Position numbers and translations under genes: made by a program. From Butyrivibrio fibrisolvens (GTDB taxonomy: Bacteria > Bacillota > Clostridia > Lachnospirales > Lachnospiraceae): a stretch of 64,000 nucleotides of DNA. Shown piece after piece: positions 7,877-17,477 of the stretch. Location of the stretch: NCBI RefSeq assembly GCF_023206215.1, contig NZ_CP065800.1, forward strand, positions 620,001 through 684,000. The letters are read 5' to 3'. The notes below the pieces were generated by a model, which saw only the letters and a list, made by a program, of their open reading frames with translations, did no database searches and was not told the DNA's origin. Every line of letters begins with the position of its first letter. The first letter of the stretch is position 1.

Positions 7877-8839
7877 TTATCCACCGGCGCATACAGAACA
7901 CGGTCTATATCCTTGCTCCTTGGCGGCCGATAGTTTAAGCGTTATTATGTCGCGGGTAAGCTGATGACAATCAAGACTTGAATGGTATCTTCTTCCATAA
8001 TCTGTGTAATATACCGTTCCGGATGTTCCTCCGCCGCAGGTACTACAGGGATAATATATGGCTCCGCTTTTATTCCTTTTATCTTCTATCTCTATGTAAG
8101 GACAGTTATGGATATTCCTTGTAAGATAGGTGCAGCCTTTGTCCGTGTGATATACAGCTCCTGCTCTCTTAGCTATATATACGTCAGGATCTTCATCTTC
8201 CTGCTCCTCTTCCTGGTCAGAAGCAACTGCAAATCCTGACCAGTCATGGCCATAGTACCTTGCTTCCATCCTGATGTCAGAAAGGCCAAAACACTTAAAA
8301 TACGGATGCGTCGTATATACAGCTTCAAGCCCTACTTCACCTTCATTGGTCAGATTAAGAGGTGCTATGTATATCTCACCATCAAGGACTGGTGTTTCTA
8401 AGATACTCGATGGATCAAGATAATTCTTGACCATCAGATACGTAACTGCCGAATCGAATACATTCCTTCCGGCAGTTTTGTAACTGTCAGGGATACCCGC
8501 CAGATCATCGAATATGGTGCCGCTCTCATCTCCTGTACTAAGCAGCTCCTCTCCAGCGCCAAGGACCATATCTGCTTCGAATCTAAGAAGACATATCTCA
8601 TTGCCCGTCTGATGGAGAGCAATCTCTACCGCATTCTGAAGACGCAGCATTTCAAAAAGTGAAAATACTGTGACAAAGAACATCAGAAAAAGAGGTATTA
8701 GGATCGATGCCTCAAGTGTAATGGCAGCACCTGGCGATATCCTTTTCTTAGCGCCATGATCTGCCCGGAGAGGCTTATGCTTTTTGTTTTTATATATTTT
8801 TGTGATCGTGTCCGAAAAGGACACCCCCAGGTGCTTCAT
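7877..8839 (-). CDS. TadE-like pseudopilin with two C-terminal Cys repeat modules
   Basis: A 320-residue protein. A TadE-type hydrophobic segment near residues 40-65 (LEASILIPLFLMFFVTVFSL) follows a basic leader. The outer part ends with two copies of a module of about 45 residues with a YxTDxG and LTR core: one has PCSTCGGG, the other PCSVCAGG, each preceded by a cysteine in GCTYLTR or DCHQLTR. The three Cys plus nearby His per module suggest zinc binding or disulfides. I know no such tail in standard TadE proteins. An upstream GAGG supports the ATG at 8839. Part of the Tad operon. Confidence 0.78.
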   Translation of the reverse strand: MKHLGVSFSDTITKIYKNKKHKPLRADHGAKKRISPGAAITLEASILIPLFLMFFVTVFSLFEMLRLQNAVEIALHQTGNEICLLRFEADMVLGAGEELLSTGDESGTIFDDLAGIPDSYKTAGRNVFDSAVTYLMVKNYLDPSSILETPVLDGEIYIAPLNLTNEGEVGLEAVYTTHPYFKCFGLSDIRMEARYYGHDWSGFAVASDQEEEQEDEDPDVYIAKRAGAVYHTDKGCTYLTRNIHNCPYIEIEDKRNKSGAIYYPCSTCGGGTSGTVYYTDYGRRYHSSLDCHQLTRDIITLKLSAAKEQGYRPCSVCAGG

Positions 8840-8920
8840 TACATCTACCTCATATCGTGAATAAATATGTAGCCTGAAACATTAAAAGATCCAAGCTTAG
8901 AAAGCAGCTTCAGACCATTA

Positions 8921-10465
8921 TCATCTAGGAGCTTCTTCATAACCGAAGAACCTTGTAAATTCATAGCTGTGACCACTCTCGCCGTCATAGGTTACAGTAA
9001 CTTTATAACAGTCTATACAGCCGTCTATCCTGAAGTTTGAATACCCGGGGACTTTACGTATATCAAGTTCCATGATATCCATCATGCGCTTTGTCTCTTC
9101 ATCAACAGATCCTATTGCTTCATGAAGGAGCATCAGGATAAGAAGATATCCTTTATAATCAGGGCCGTAAGAATTGGAACCCGTCACTCCGTGAAGACCT
9201 GATAAAAGATCAGTCTTCCAGGAATCATCTGTTTTTATGATGGGAACTTTGCCACCCGACATAAGCATGGCTACATCATTTCTGCCTTCTATAAAGGCGT
9301 AGACTGCTGTAAGAAAGAGCTTTACAAGTTCTGCCAGCGTAACTCCTATAACCGGAATAAGACATAGCGCTTCAGTTATTGGCGTTACCACAAGTCCGGG
9401 TTTAGAATCCGGCCTAAAAGCATATACATAATCAATGACACATCTTATAGCAAACAGCCACCATACGACTGCTGCCAGATTGCCTTTGTCTGTATTTTTT
9501 TTGCCGATAAGATATTCGACCTGATACTGAAGATGTGAATTTTCTTTGGGATGCTTGTAATAACCGAACTTTTCAAAAAGATATATATTAAAAAGTCCAA
9601 AGTTTTCAAAAACGTTGGCATCAAAATTATCAGAAAGACCTGTGCCTTGAAGACAATTGCTGCGTCCTGTATAAACTGAGCCTGTATCAAAACTTGCATC
9701 AGATACAGTCTCTGACTCAGGTATTACAAGATCCAGGATCGAGAACTTCTTGGTCTGAGCATCCTGACCTGCAATATCAGACATAGTCTCCTGAGTCTGT
9801 CTGGCATCCTCAAGATCTACTTCATCTTCTGTATGACCTCCAAGATCCTGATCAGAATTATCAGTAAATAAAGCTGATATCTTTTCAAATACACCTACGA
9901 CATTTTCAAAAAATGATATGTCTTCGCCGCCGGCTCCTTGCCCTTCAATGTCTGCCTTGCCGCTTGTAGCTTCCTCGGCACTGCCCAACAGGCCTTCTAA
10001 AGGCTCAGCTTCAAGATATGAGAAAATCTGCCTCTGAACCACAGCGCTTCCGTTGTCACCTGCAAAGGTATACTCCGGAACACTGACATCCGCCAGAGAA
10101 AGCTCTGAGAAGTTACTGGTATTTAGAAGAAATTCTCCAATCTGGGATATGGTATTGCCATCGGTATTCGCACTTAGATAATAATCCAGTCTCTCTGTCA
10201 TATTTGAAAGAGCGGGGGAGCCCTTGTCATAAGCGGTATCGACCATTAAAAGTCCATACTGCTGCCTAAGTGGTCTATTGTATTCACCAAGTACTGCGTT
10301 TCCAGCAATATCAGTAACTATCTCAACTTTCATCTTCTCTGCTCTTATTCTGGCGCCTGTAAAAAGCGCCAGTACAAGTGACAGAAGGATAGGCAGCATA
10401 AGAGCCATATAGATGGTAAGCGATGCACTTACTTTTGTATTAAAAGCTGCCTTGTTTCTACTCAT
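8921..10465 (-). CDS. DUF5702 domain protein (TadG-like, Tad locus)
   Basis: A 514-residue protein with one N-terminal membrane segment (SLTIYMALMLPILLSLVLAL, residues about 12-35), then a large, mostly polar extracytoplasmic region, and hydrophobic stretches around residues 330-390. The N-terminus through EKMKVEIVTDIAGNAVLGEY and YGLLMVDTAYD is the DUF5702 pattern found in Firmicute Tad loci. An acidic linker rich in Glu, Asp and Gln lies around residues 165-235. Its ATG overlaps the stop codon of the pilin gene (TAATG), indicating coupled translation. A structural or minor-pilin role is inferred from position. Confidence 0.8.
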   Translation of the reverse strand: MSRNKAAFNTKVSASLTIYMALMLPILLSLVLALFTGARIRAEKMKVEIVTDIAGNAVLGEYNRPLRQQYGLLMVDTAYDKGSPALSNMTERLDYYLSANTDGNTISQIGEFLLNTSNFSELSLADVSVPEYTFAGDNGSAVVQRQIFSYLEAEPLEGLLGSAEEATSGKADIEGQGAGGEDISFFENVVGVFEKISALFTDNSDQDLGGHTEDEVDLEDARQTQETMSDIAGQDAQTKKFSILDLVIPESETVSDASFDTGSVYTGRSNCLQGTGLSDNFDANVFENFGLFNIYLFEKFGYYKHPKENSHLQYQVEYLIGKKNTDKGNLAAVVWWLFAIRCVIDYVYAFRPDSKPGLVVTPITEALCLIPVIGVTLAELVKLFLTAVYAFIEGRNDVAMLMSGGKVPIIKTDDSWKTDLLSGLHGVTGSNSYGPDYKGYLLILMLLHEAIGSVDEETKRMMDIMELDIRKVPGYSNFRIDGCIDCYKVTVTYDGESGHSYEFTRFFGYEEAPR

Positions 10466-10716
10466 TAGTATGTTGCAGCCTGGCTTACACCGCTATCAAT
10501 TGTGCCGAATACTGTCTCAAGAACACCGTTGATGTTCTCCTTAAATACAAGAACAAGACCAATAAGAACTACGATGATCAGAACAATCTCAATAGTACCC
10601 ATTCCGGCATTATCATCTGCAAGCTCTGCTGCAAAATCCCTGCACGCAAGACGATTCTGCGCCACTGCCTTCATAGCAGCAAACTTTGTTTTTACATTCT
10701 CCATTACTTTTTTCAT
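10465..10716 (-). CDS. flp: Flp1-type type IVb major pilin
   Basis: An 83-residue prepilin. The mature hydrophobic helix follows GMGTIEIVLIIVVLIGLVLV (about residues 39-58), with a glutamate at position 5 of the mature form after a G/M-G cleavage site. The 39-residue leader is long and hydrophilic. The C-terminal part is short, as in Flp pilins. AGGAG lies eight bases before the ATG, a strong start fitting high expression. A 112-nt gap separates it from tadC, so it may also have its own regulation. Confidence 0.9.
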   Translation of the reverse strand: MKKVMENVKTKFAAMKAVAQNRLACRDFAAELADDNAGMGTIEIVLIIVVLIGLVLVFKENINGVLETVFGTIDSGVSQAATY

Positions 10717-10828
10717 GTTGTTTTCTCCTTTTTCGTATGAAATATTTTGTTGTTTTTGATATACAAGTTGTTTTATCTTATATATCTTTTTTATAGTCAG
10801 CAGTTTTAATACTGCGAGCTACCTTTGA

Positions 10829-12301
10829 TCAAAATGACGTAAACGCCGGATACATGATGATGACCATCACTATTCCAAGCATCAGCATCATGGGTGCAAG
10901 GAGCTTGGTGGTAACTTTCTCACCCGCTTTTCTTGCGATATTAAGCCTTTCTTCGGATGCCTTGGCTGCCTCCTGCTTTAGAAGCGGAAGGAGCGAGCTG
11001 TTTCCTTTTCTAAGGTTCTGTGACAGAAGGTTCACAAGCCTCGTATAAGGCTGGCTCCTGCACCTAAGACCAAACATCTCATAGGCCCTTGATTCAGACT
11101 CTCCTGCTCTTAGCTCATTGACCATGACTCTTATCTCCTCGTAGGCATACCTTTTGGGAAGACCCCTTTGAAGACTCTTTTCATAATCTATGCAGAGCTT
11201 TTCGAATATGCCGCGAAGCGTCATGCCGGCTCCAAGATACAGAACAAGCTTTGAGATTATCTGTGAATAATCTTTGATCATCTCTTCCTCGCGATCTTTA
11301 ATACTTGTTTTGAGCTGTTCGTCTTTGATGAAATATATGAGAACGCCTATGATCAAAACCATGATCATAAGAAGCATACTATTGTCCTGTATGTTCTTCT
11401 TCCAGATTATGTGCTGATCGTTGAAACTATCGGGAAGAGTCTGATAGACTCCTGTAGATGAATCGTCACTATTGGTCTTAATAAGATCCTTCATATAAGC
11501 ATCTCTGGCTTCCTCATCGGTAAGGATCCTGGGATAGACCATGACGCTGAACTTCTGTTCAAATGTAAGATCCTGAGCTGTATACTTAGCTGTCAGATTA
11601 ACAGCTATCCCTGCATCAGGAACTTCATCATTCCTGACCTGTCCTGTAAAGCCCAAAACTCTGTACTGATCGGATGTCCATTGGATCTTGAAGGGGTAAC
11701 CTTCTATAGAACTGACAAGATTCAAGTCATTGTGAACTTCATCAAGAGATTTATTGTTTCCAAGGATTATCTTGTCCATGCGAGCTGCAAGATCTTTTTG
11801 CATATCTGTGAGCTCTTTATCTGTGTACTTCCTTGCTTCTACTGTGACGTTATAGGTTCCTATAGTGTCACCGTCTTTATTTTCTGCTACAAGACTCTGG
11901 GAAGATGTAGCCCCTCCATAAGAAGATCTGGGAAGGCCGGTCTTTGAATCGATCACCTTCTCTTGCGTATTCTTCATGGCAAGGAATATCGCCATGATGC
12001 AGCCGGCAGCAATTATGATTATCGAAAGACCTATTTTTTTGATATAGTACTCTGCCGCCTGCTCTTCACCTTTATTGGTAGGTGTTAGGGTACTTAGATC
12101 GCTTTTGATCTTACTGACTTCAAGAGTTCTCTTTCTTCTTATAAATCTTGAATAGATAAAGCAGGCTGCTCTGTATATCTGTCCGGATATACCGGTATCA
12201 TCAATACTTTCAGGAAGCTCTTCATATCTTGCTATAAAGCACAAAACCATGATCGCTATAAGAATAAGGGCATAAAAACCTGTTTTAATATATAAGTCCA
12301 T
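10829..12301 (-). CDS. tadC: TadC-like pilus assembly platform protein with large N-terminal extension
   Basis: A 490-residue membrane protein. The C-terminal third (from about residue 315) is a type II secretion F-domain: LVLYLGAGMTLRGIFEKLC, the PYTRLVNLLSQNLRKG stretch and the final MMLMLGIVMVIIMYP segment. The N-terminal two thirds hold a membrane segment, a Lys-rich part, another membrane segment and a roughly 170-residue outer domain (TVEARKYTDKELTDMQKDL to FEQKFSVMVYPR), not part of standard TadC. I chose ATG 12301, six bases after GGGGG; it begins right after tadB ends. Confidence 0.83.
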   Translation of the reverse strand: MDLYIKTGFYALILIAIMVLCFIARYEELPESIDDTGISGQIYRAACFIYSRFIRRKRTLEVSKIKSDLSTLTPTNKGEEQAAEYYIKKIGLSIIIIAAGCIMAIFLAMKNTQEKVIDSKTGLPRSSYGGATSSQSLVAENKDGDTIGTYNVTVEARKYTDKELTDMQKDLAARMDKIILGNNKSLDEVHNDLNLVSSIEGYPFKIQWTSDQYRVLGFTGQVRNDEVPDAGIAVNLTAKYTAQDLTFEQKFSVMVYPRILTDEEARDAYMKDLIKTNSDDSSTGVYQTLPDSFNDQHIIWKKNIQDNSMLLMIMVLIIGVLIYFIKDEQLKTSIKDREEEMIKDYSQIISKLVLYLGAGMTLRGIFEKLCIDYEKSLQRGLPKRYAYEEIRVMVNELRAGESESRAYEMFGLRCRSQPYTRLVNLLSQNLRKGNSSLLPLLKQEAAKASEERLNIARKAGEKVTTKLLAPMMLMLGIVMVIIMYPAFTSF

Positions 12302-12314
12302 ACTCATCCCCCGA

Positions 12315-13109
12315 TCATACCTTGATATCAATTATCTTCTCGATAACTGTATACGCCGCAAGATACACTGCAAGGCATACTGTCATTATCGCTATGCCTG
12401 CAAAGTTGCCATAAAGGCTGTCAAAAAAGCCAGGGTTCATGATGCCTACATAAGCCATGATGGCAAAGGGAACTATCTCCATGATCCTTGCTTCCATCTT
12501 GCCTGCACTTATCATTACGTCGATCTCTTTCTCAACATCTGTCTGAGTAGATATCTGTGATACGGTCTCTTCCAGCATCTGAGTTATGTTGCCGCCGCTT
12601 CTTTTTGCAACTGCAAATACGTTTGCAAACTCTCTAATATAGGAATTCTGAGTTCTCTCACCCATTTCAAACAGAAGATCTTCTAAGACTATATTGTTCC
12701 TAAGTCCTTTGCATACACGCCTTAGCTCTTTGCATATAGGTGACTGTTCTCCGTAGAGCTTCTTCATATCCTTGTAAGAAACTGCAAATGCATTCTCGAG
12801 AGCATATCCTGCCTTCTGGCTTGTAGCTACGGATATAAGTACATCTTTGAACTGCTGCCCTATCTCGTGATTTTGTCTTGTGATCCTCTCTTTTCTCATC
12901 TTCTCTACAAAAGGTACAAGAAGCGGCGCAAGAAATACCGTTACTAAAATCGAATGATAAAAAAGATAGCTGATGGTCATAAGTATTAAAACACCTGCAA
13001 CAATTGACGGAATATCTTCTTTTTGAGGCTTTTGAAATAATTCTTTAAGCCTGCGATGGGAGTACCAGTCCGGCAGCTGCAAGCTTTTCTTTGTTTTTAA
13101 GTTCTCCAA
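12315..13109 (-). CDS. tadB: TadB-like pilus assembly platform protein
   Basis: A 264-residue protein with membrane segments near residues 35-70 and at the C-terminus, and a T2SS F-domain (AVAKRSGGNITQMLEETV, about residues 160-180). With TadC it forms the inner-membrane platform driven by the TadA ATPase. The start is TTG at 13109 with GGAGG four bases upstream; it overlaps the tadA 3' end by 65 nt, so the stop-to-start arrangement suggests coupling. Confidence 0.88.
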   Translation of the reverse strand: MENLKTKKSLQLPDWYSHRRLKELFQKPQKEDIPSIVAGVLILMTISYLFYHSILVTVFLAPLLVPFVEKMRKERITRQNHEIGQQFKDVLISVATSQKAGYALENAFAVSYKDMKKLYGEQSPICKELRRVCKGLRNNIVLEDLLFEMGERTQNSYIREFANVFAVAKRSGGNITQMLEETVSQISTQTDVEKEIDVMISAGKMEARIMEIVPFAIMAYVGIMNPGFFDSLYGNFAGIAIMTVCLAVYLAAYTVIEKIIDIKV

Positions 13110-14292
13110 TTTTCCTCCACTCTCCTATAACTTTGCCGTTATCGCTTTCTCCGGTTTCAACATATTGCCAGAGTACATTGAGCTTCACTTCACCAGTCTC
13201 CTCATCAAGGCCCCCCGGAACCTCGCATATCTCAAGGAGCTTCCTGCTCCTGTCTCTAAGTCTTCCAAGGTGGATGATAAGATCTATGCCTGATGAAAGC
13301 TGTCTTCTGATAGCACTAAGTGGAAGATCCATAGCCATCAGTATCATGGTCTCAAGTCTTGATAGCATATCCTTGGCGCTATTGGCATGGCCTGTACTCA
13401 TACTTCCGTCATGGCCTGTATTCATGGCCTGCACCATATCAAGAGCTTCTCCGCCTCTGACTTCTCCGACGATGATCCTGTCGGGACGCATACGAAGGCT
13501 TGACTTTATAAGGTCTCGTATAGAAATCTCTCTACAGCCTTCTACATTGGCATTTCGAGATTCCATTTTGACTATGTTGGGAACGTGCAGAATCTGCAGT
13601 TCAGCGTTGTCTTCGATCGTGATGACGCGATCTGTGGATGGGATACTGTCTGACAACGCATTTAGAAAGGTTGTTTTGCCGGAGCCTGTTCCTCCGCTTA
13701 TAAAGATGTTATATCCTGCTCTTACCAGAGTCTGAAGATCTTTGACTATATAGTCAGGAACAGAGCCAAAACCCATAAGCTTTTTCATATTGATGGGCTC
13801 GTCCGGGAATCTTCTTATAGTAACAATAGGTCCGTTAAGCGCTATAGGCGGAAGGACTATGTTAACTCTGGATCCGTTTTCCAGTCTTGCATCAACTATG
13901 GGAGATGCTTCATTTACGACTCTGTTACAGCCTGCTACGATCTTCTGGATCACATCTTCAAGCTTTTCCTTGGATTCAAAAGTAAGATCGTATTTGGAAA
14001 GGCGGCCGCTCTTTTCAATAAAGATATCGTCTTTGCCGTTGATCATGATCTCTGTAACTGTAGGATCATCTACAAGGTCCTGAAGTACGTCGAGCTTTCG
14101 CATTGCATGGAAAAGCTCTGATCGAAGCATTCTTTTTTCAGAAAGGGTCATGACCATCTCGCTGCAGCTGGATATAACTTCCTTATCGATCATCTCAAGG
14201 ATCTCATCATCGCTTATATCCCTTGTCATATCCATTGATGCAACAAGCCTTTTTCTGATATCTGTTTTTAAAGTTTCAAGTTCAGCTCGCAT
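13045..14292 (-). CDS. tadA: TadA/CpaF-type pilus assembly ATPase
   Basis: A 415-residue secretion ATPase. Walker A is GGTGSGKTTFLNALSD (about residues 193-208), followed by TIEDNAELQI, the MRPDRIIVGEVRGGEALDM Walker-B region and TGHDGSMSTGHANS His box. It powers Flp pilus extension from the cytoplasm. Length and motif order match the CpaF family. GGAGG lies six bases before the ATG, which overlaps the end of the TadZ-like gene. Confidence 0.96.
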   Translation of the reverse strand: MRAELETLKTDIRKRLVASMDMTRDISDDEILEMIDKEVISSCSEMVMTLSEKRMLRSELFHAMRKLDVLQDLVDDPTVTEIMINGKDDIFIEKSGRLSKYDLTFESKEKLEDVIQKIVAGCNRVVNEASPIVDARLENGSRVNIVLPPIALNGPIVTIRRFPDEPINMKKLMGFGSVPDYIVKDLQTLVRAGYNIFISGGTGSGKTTFLNALSDSIPSTDRVITIEDNAELQILHVPNIVKMESRNANVEGCREISIRDLIKSSLRMRPDRIIVGEVRGGEALDMVQAMNTGHDGSMSTGHANSAKDMLSRLETMILMAMDLPLSAIRRQLSSGIDLIIHLGRLRDRSRKLLEICEVPGGLDEETGEVKLNVLWQYVETGESDNGKVIGEWRKIGELKNKEKLAAAGLVLPSQA

Positions 14293-15325
14293 CCTGTGCC
14301 TCCTTCATAGGAAGAGTCTTGGATGCTTCAAGGACATTTAATGCATAGACTTCCATGGCCTGATCTCCTGCTGTAAGGAGGCTGTCCGGAAGGTCGAATA
14401 CCATGCTCTTATCAAGTATGCCGCCGTTACCTGTAAGGCGAAATGTTCGTCCGTAGTTTTCAAGCTTGGACAAAGAACATGGATCATCTCTTCTAATGGT
14501 GAATATCCTGTCGCACATATCAAGTATGTGAGTAAAGCCATCGGTTATCTCCGAAAGATCTATGATAAGATACTTATAAAGTCCCGTCTCTTCTATCTCT
14601 TTTAATAGTCTTCCCCATTCATCCCTGCCGACTCCTTTGAGTGTAAGAAATGATGTCGCAGGCGGGATTATATCAAGGCTTTCGTCCTTGACACAGACAT
14701 TTTCAAGATAGAGTGAAAGCCTTTTGTTATCATTTTCAAAAAAGTATAGAAGATCCTGAAGATTCTGCCCTTTTCCTTTTGGTATTCCAAGATCTGATGC
14801 AAAAGGCTCAAGATTCATATAAAGACTTCTGTCTTTTCTGCTAAGGCTGCGTCCAAGTGCTCTTGCAAAGGTTGTCTGTCCGCACCTTTTGATTGGTGAA
14901 TATACTCCGTATATTGTGAGCTTATCTTCACTCCCGCGCCTTTGGCTCAATGTATCAGGCTGATCCATACAAAAGCTCATTAGCTTTTGCATTATCTTGT
15001 CCATGGACTGGTACTTGGGCGTAGATCTTATCTCGATATCTTCATCATCTGATTCTATCCTGTTATAGCTTCCATCCTTGTCAGGCTCTTCAAGTACAAG
15101 GAGTCTGTCAAAACCTGCATCATGTACCTTCTCATATACGCTTTGGGATATGACAAGAGCTATGGTCCTACTTTTAAGGTCACTATCTGCTGCCATAAGA
15201 TCATCCTGACTTGTAAAATCTACAATCTTAAAGGGGAGTTTTAAGTTCCTTCTTAGGTACTCATCCAACCTGAAACAATAATCAGCCGTGGTGTCGCATA
15301 GGGCGATAATATTCCTTTTACTCAT
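14282..15325 (-). CDS. TadZ/CpaE-like pilus localisation protein with degenerate P-loop
   Basis: A 347-residue protein. The N-terminal ~110 residues resemble a response-regulator-like domain without clear phosphorylation motifs (NIIALCDTTADYCFRLDEYL). The C-terminal part is a MinD/ParA-like fold: the position of the deviant Walker A reads SPIKRCGQTTFARALG, where the signature lysine-rich GKGGxGKT is partly lost. Members place the pilus machine at the pole. It is the first gene of the Tad operon, overlapping tadA by 11 nt. GAGAGG precedes the ATG. Identity rests on position and fold pattern. Confidence 0.75.
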   Translation of the reverse strand: MSKRNIIALCDTTADYCFRLDEYLRRNLKLPFKIVDFTSQDDLMAADSDLKSRTIALVISQSVYEKVHDAGFDRLLVLEEPDKDGSYNRIESDDEDIEIRSTPKYQSMDKIMQKLMSFCMDQPDTLSQRRGSEDKLTIYGVYSPIKRCGQTTFARALGRSLSRKDRSLYMNLEPFASDLGIPKGKGQNLQDLLYFFENDNKRLSLYLENVCVKDESLDIIPPATSFLTLKGVGRDEWGRLLKEIEETGLYKYLIIDLSEITDGFTHILDMCDRIFTIRRDDPCSLSKLENYGRTFRLTGNGGILDKSMVFDLPDSLLTAGDQAMEVYALNVLEASKTLPMKEAQDAS

Positions 15326-15658
15326 TTCTTCCTCTCAAAAAGGGCGCAAAAAATGCGTTTCCAAAAATCTTATAATTAAAGGGATATGAATAACCGGCGA
15401 TGCCGATCATCCTCACGAATGAATTTCGTGATCTTGTTCGTAATGAACTCGATGTATGAATACTAGCAGAAGATTTTTAAAAACGCAAGTTCTAATATGT
15501 AATTAATTTTTGACGTAATATCGCTTATTTTTATCCGTTATATTCTTTTTGAATATAATTATCTATAAATAGTATTAAAATATAGCCATAGCAGGCAAGT
15601 TAAGAATATGCACTTTGCCAGTCATTATAAAGAGAATAGAATCTGCATCGTATAGATA
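15326..15658. other. Intergenic region between tad operon and fliS
   Basis: This 333-bp stretch is AT-rich and must hold the tad operon promoter (minus) and the end of the fliS unit. I found no clean -35/-10 pair at the right spacing and no strong terminator. Two short inverted repeats around TTCGTGA/TCACGAA (about 15411-15433) and GTTCGTAATGAAC (about 15439-15451) are visible but weak. Confidence 0.4.
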
Positions 15659-16135
15659 TCAGGCTCTATATCCTCTATTAGTGTAAGGATCTGCTACAGT
15701 CTCGTTAAGATGGCCCGGGCCGTAGGTAAGACCTGCAAATACGTGCTGTGCTCCTTCTATAACAGAAGCTGCTTCATTGAGCTTTTCAAGCTCTTTGTAA
15801 CAATTGCGCATTTTCTCAAATATACTGATTATGTCATCAATATAATCGCCTTCACGTCTTATGGCTGCTGTTATAAGGTGTCTCTTGGCAAAGATATACA
15901 GCTGCATGAAAGTATGTGCTATCTCATAGTTCATGTTAAGAGATCTTATAAGCTCTGTGATGCAGTTCTGTGCTCTTGTAAGCTCAACGTCATATCTGTC
16001 ATAGTCCTTTGCAAAAAGAGCTTTCTTGGCATCAGCAAGGTAGTCCAGAGTCATCTCATATAGGATAGTTATCATCTGGGTTTCATTAGCTTCTGATATT
16101 CTTCTGGTATAGCTGTTTATCTGTTCTTTGGTCAT
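15659..16135 (-). CDS. fliS: Flagellar export chaperone FliS-like protein
   Basis: A 158-residue, largely helical protein in the FliS pattern: NSYTRRISEANETQMITILY at the N-terminus and IAHTFMQLYIFAKRHLITAA in the middle. FliS binds the flagellin C-terminus in the cytoplasm and prevents early polymerisation. It lies directly downstream of flagellin on the same strand. It is longer than usual FliS (about 130 residues), with a C-terminal tail after the helical core. Confidence 0.82.
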   Translation of the reverse strand: MTKEQINSYTRRISEANETQMITILYEMTLDYLADAKKALFAKDYDRYDVELTRAQNCITELIRSLNMNYEIAHTFMQLYIFAKRHLITAAIRREGDYIDDIISIFEKMRNCYKELEKLNEAASVIEGAQHVFAGLTYGPGHLNETVADPYTNRGYRA

Positions 16136-16266
16136 GGGCTCACTCTTTCTTTTAAATATATATTTATCATTGACATTTATAATAAATATTTCTAATTGGA
16201 TATATTTAATTCTTTAAGTATTTTTTTAATCCTTTGAAATATCACAGGTGTTGGAGCCTTAGATCA

Positions 16267-17448
16267 TCACTGGAGAAGCTGTAATACTTCACTTGGTCTT
16301 TCATTGGCCTGAGCCAGCATTGAGATTCCGGCCTGATCGAGAACTGTCTGAGTTGAATAGGTTGTCATCTCTTCTGCCATATCTACATCCATGATCCTTG
16401 AATATGCTGCTGTCATATTCTCAATCGTGACATCAAGTGACTTATTGGTATGCTCAAGTCTGTTCTGGTAGGCACCAAGGCGGCTTCTTGCTGTTGAAAC
16501 ATATGCAAGTCCGTTCTTGATCTGCTCTATGGCAGCTCTTGAATCTTCTATGGTCTTGGTGTTGGTATTGTATATACCTATATTGGAAAGAGACATTGTA
16601 GGAATCCTGATATCAAGATACTGTCCTTCATTGGCACCAATCTGAACTGCCATGGCGCCGGTTGCTGTAAGTTCAAGTCCTATTGTTATAGGAGTTGTAG
16701 CAGGTATAGTCTCATCAACCTTGATCTGAATCTCCTGGCCTCTTGAGTTGTAGAATTTGATAATATCTCCGTCTACAGCTATATTGTCATATACATTACC
16801 TTTAGAATCCGTAAGAACTCCTTTGGGAGATGTCATCTGGCCGTCAACTATAGTAGGTACGATATTCCTTGTACCTGTTATAGGATCTTCTTCGAACTCA
16901 CAGGTAAAATCTGTTATAGTAGCCATTCCGGCAGGAATCTCATCCGAGTATGTACTAACTGTGATATAAGGGTCCGTGACATATTTGCCAGTGCCGGGTT
17001 CACGGATAGTTGCATATCCTTTTAGATCAAAGGATCCGTCAAGGAGCTTCTGGCCGTTGAATTCTGTTGTATCGCAGACTCTCTGAACTTCACTTTTTAG
17101 CTGCTGTATCTCTTCATCGATGATGGCTCTGTCATCGTCAGTATTGGTCTCATTGCAGGCCTTTATGGTAAGCTCATTCATACGCTGGAGCATATCCTGT
17201 ATCTCTGCAAGAACTCCGTCTGCTGTCTCAACTATGGAGATTCCGTCTGCGTTAGAGTCATCAGCTGTGTCAAGGCTCTTGATCTGAGAGTTCATCCTTC
17301 TTGACATTGCAAGTCCTGAAGGGTTGTCCTTGGCATTGGCTATCTTGAGTCCGCTTGAAAGTCTTTCCAGGGATTCTGTAAGCTTGTTGTCAGTTGTTTT
17401 GAGTGCATTGTTTGCTACTAGAGCAGATACATTGTAATTGATCTTCAT
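16267..17448 (-). CDS. fliC: Flagellin
   Basis: A 393-residue flagellin. The N-terminal D0/D1 region starts MKINYNVSALVANNALKTTD and has ERLSSGLKIANAKDNPSGLA; the C-terminal region ends QANERPSEVLQLLQ, which is canonical. The central domain (about residues 150-280) is variable and of moderate length. It is exported through the flagellar type III system and forms the filament. The gene lies between the DUF6240-like gene and fliS, leftward. Several lysines in the variable part could be targets of the FliB-like methylase encoded at 52458. Confidence 0.97.
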   Translation of the reverse strand: MKINYNVSALVANNALKTTDNKLTESLERLSSGLKIANAKDNPSGLAMSRRMNSQIKSLDTADDSNADGISIVETADGVLAEIQDMLQRMNELTIKACNETNTDDDRAIIDEEIQQLKSEVQRVCDTTEFNGQKLLDGSFDLKGYATIREPGTGKYVTDPYITVSTYSDEIPAGMATITDFTCEFEEDPITGTRNIVPTIVDGQMTSPKGVLTDSKGNVYDNIAVDGDIIKFYNSRGQEIQIKVDETIPATTPITIGLELTATGAMAVQIGANEGQYLDIRIPTMSLSNIGIYNTNTKTIEDSRAAIEQIKNGLAYVSTARSRLGAYQNRLEHTNKSLDVTIENMTAAYSRIMDVDMAEEMTTYSTQTVLDQAGISMLAQANERPSEVLQLLQ

Positions 17449-17477
17449 GGTACTTCTCCGTGTTCTAACTCTGGGCT

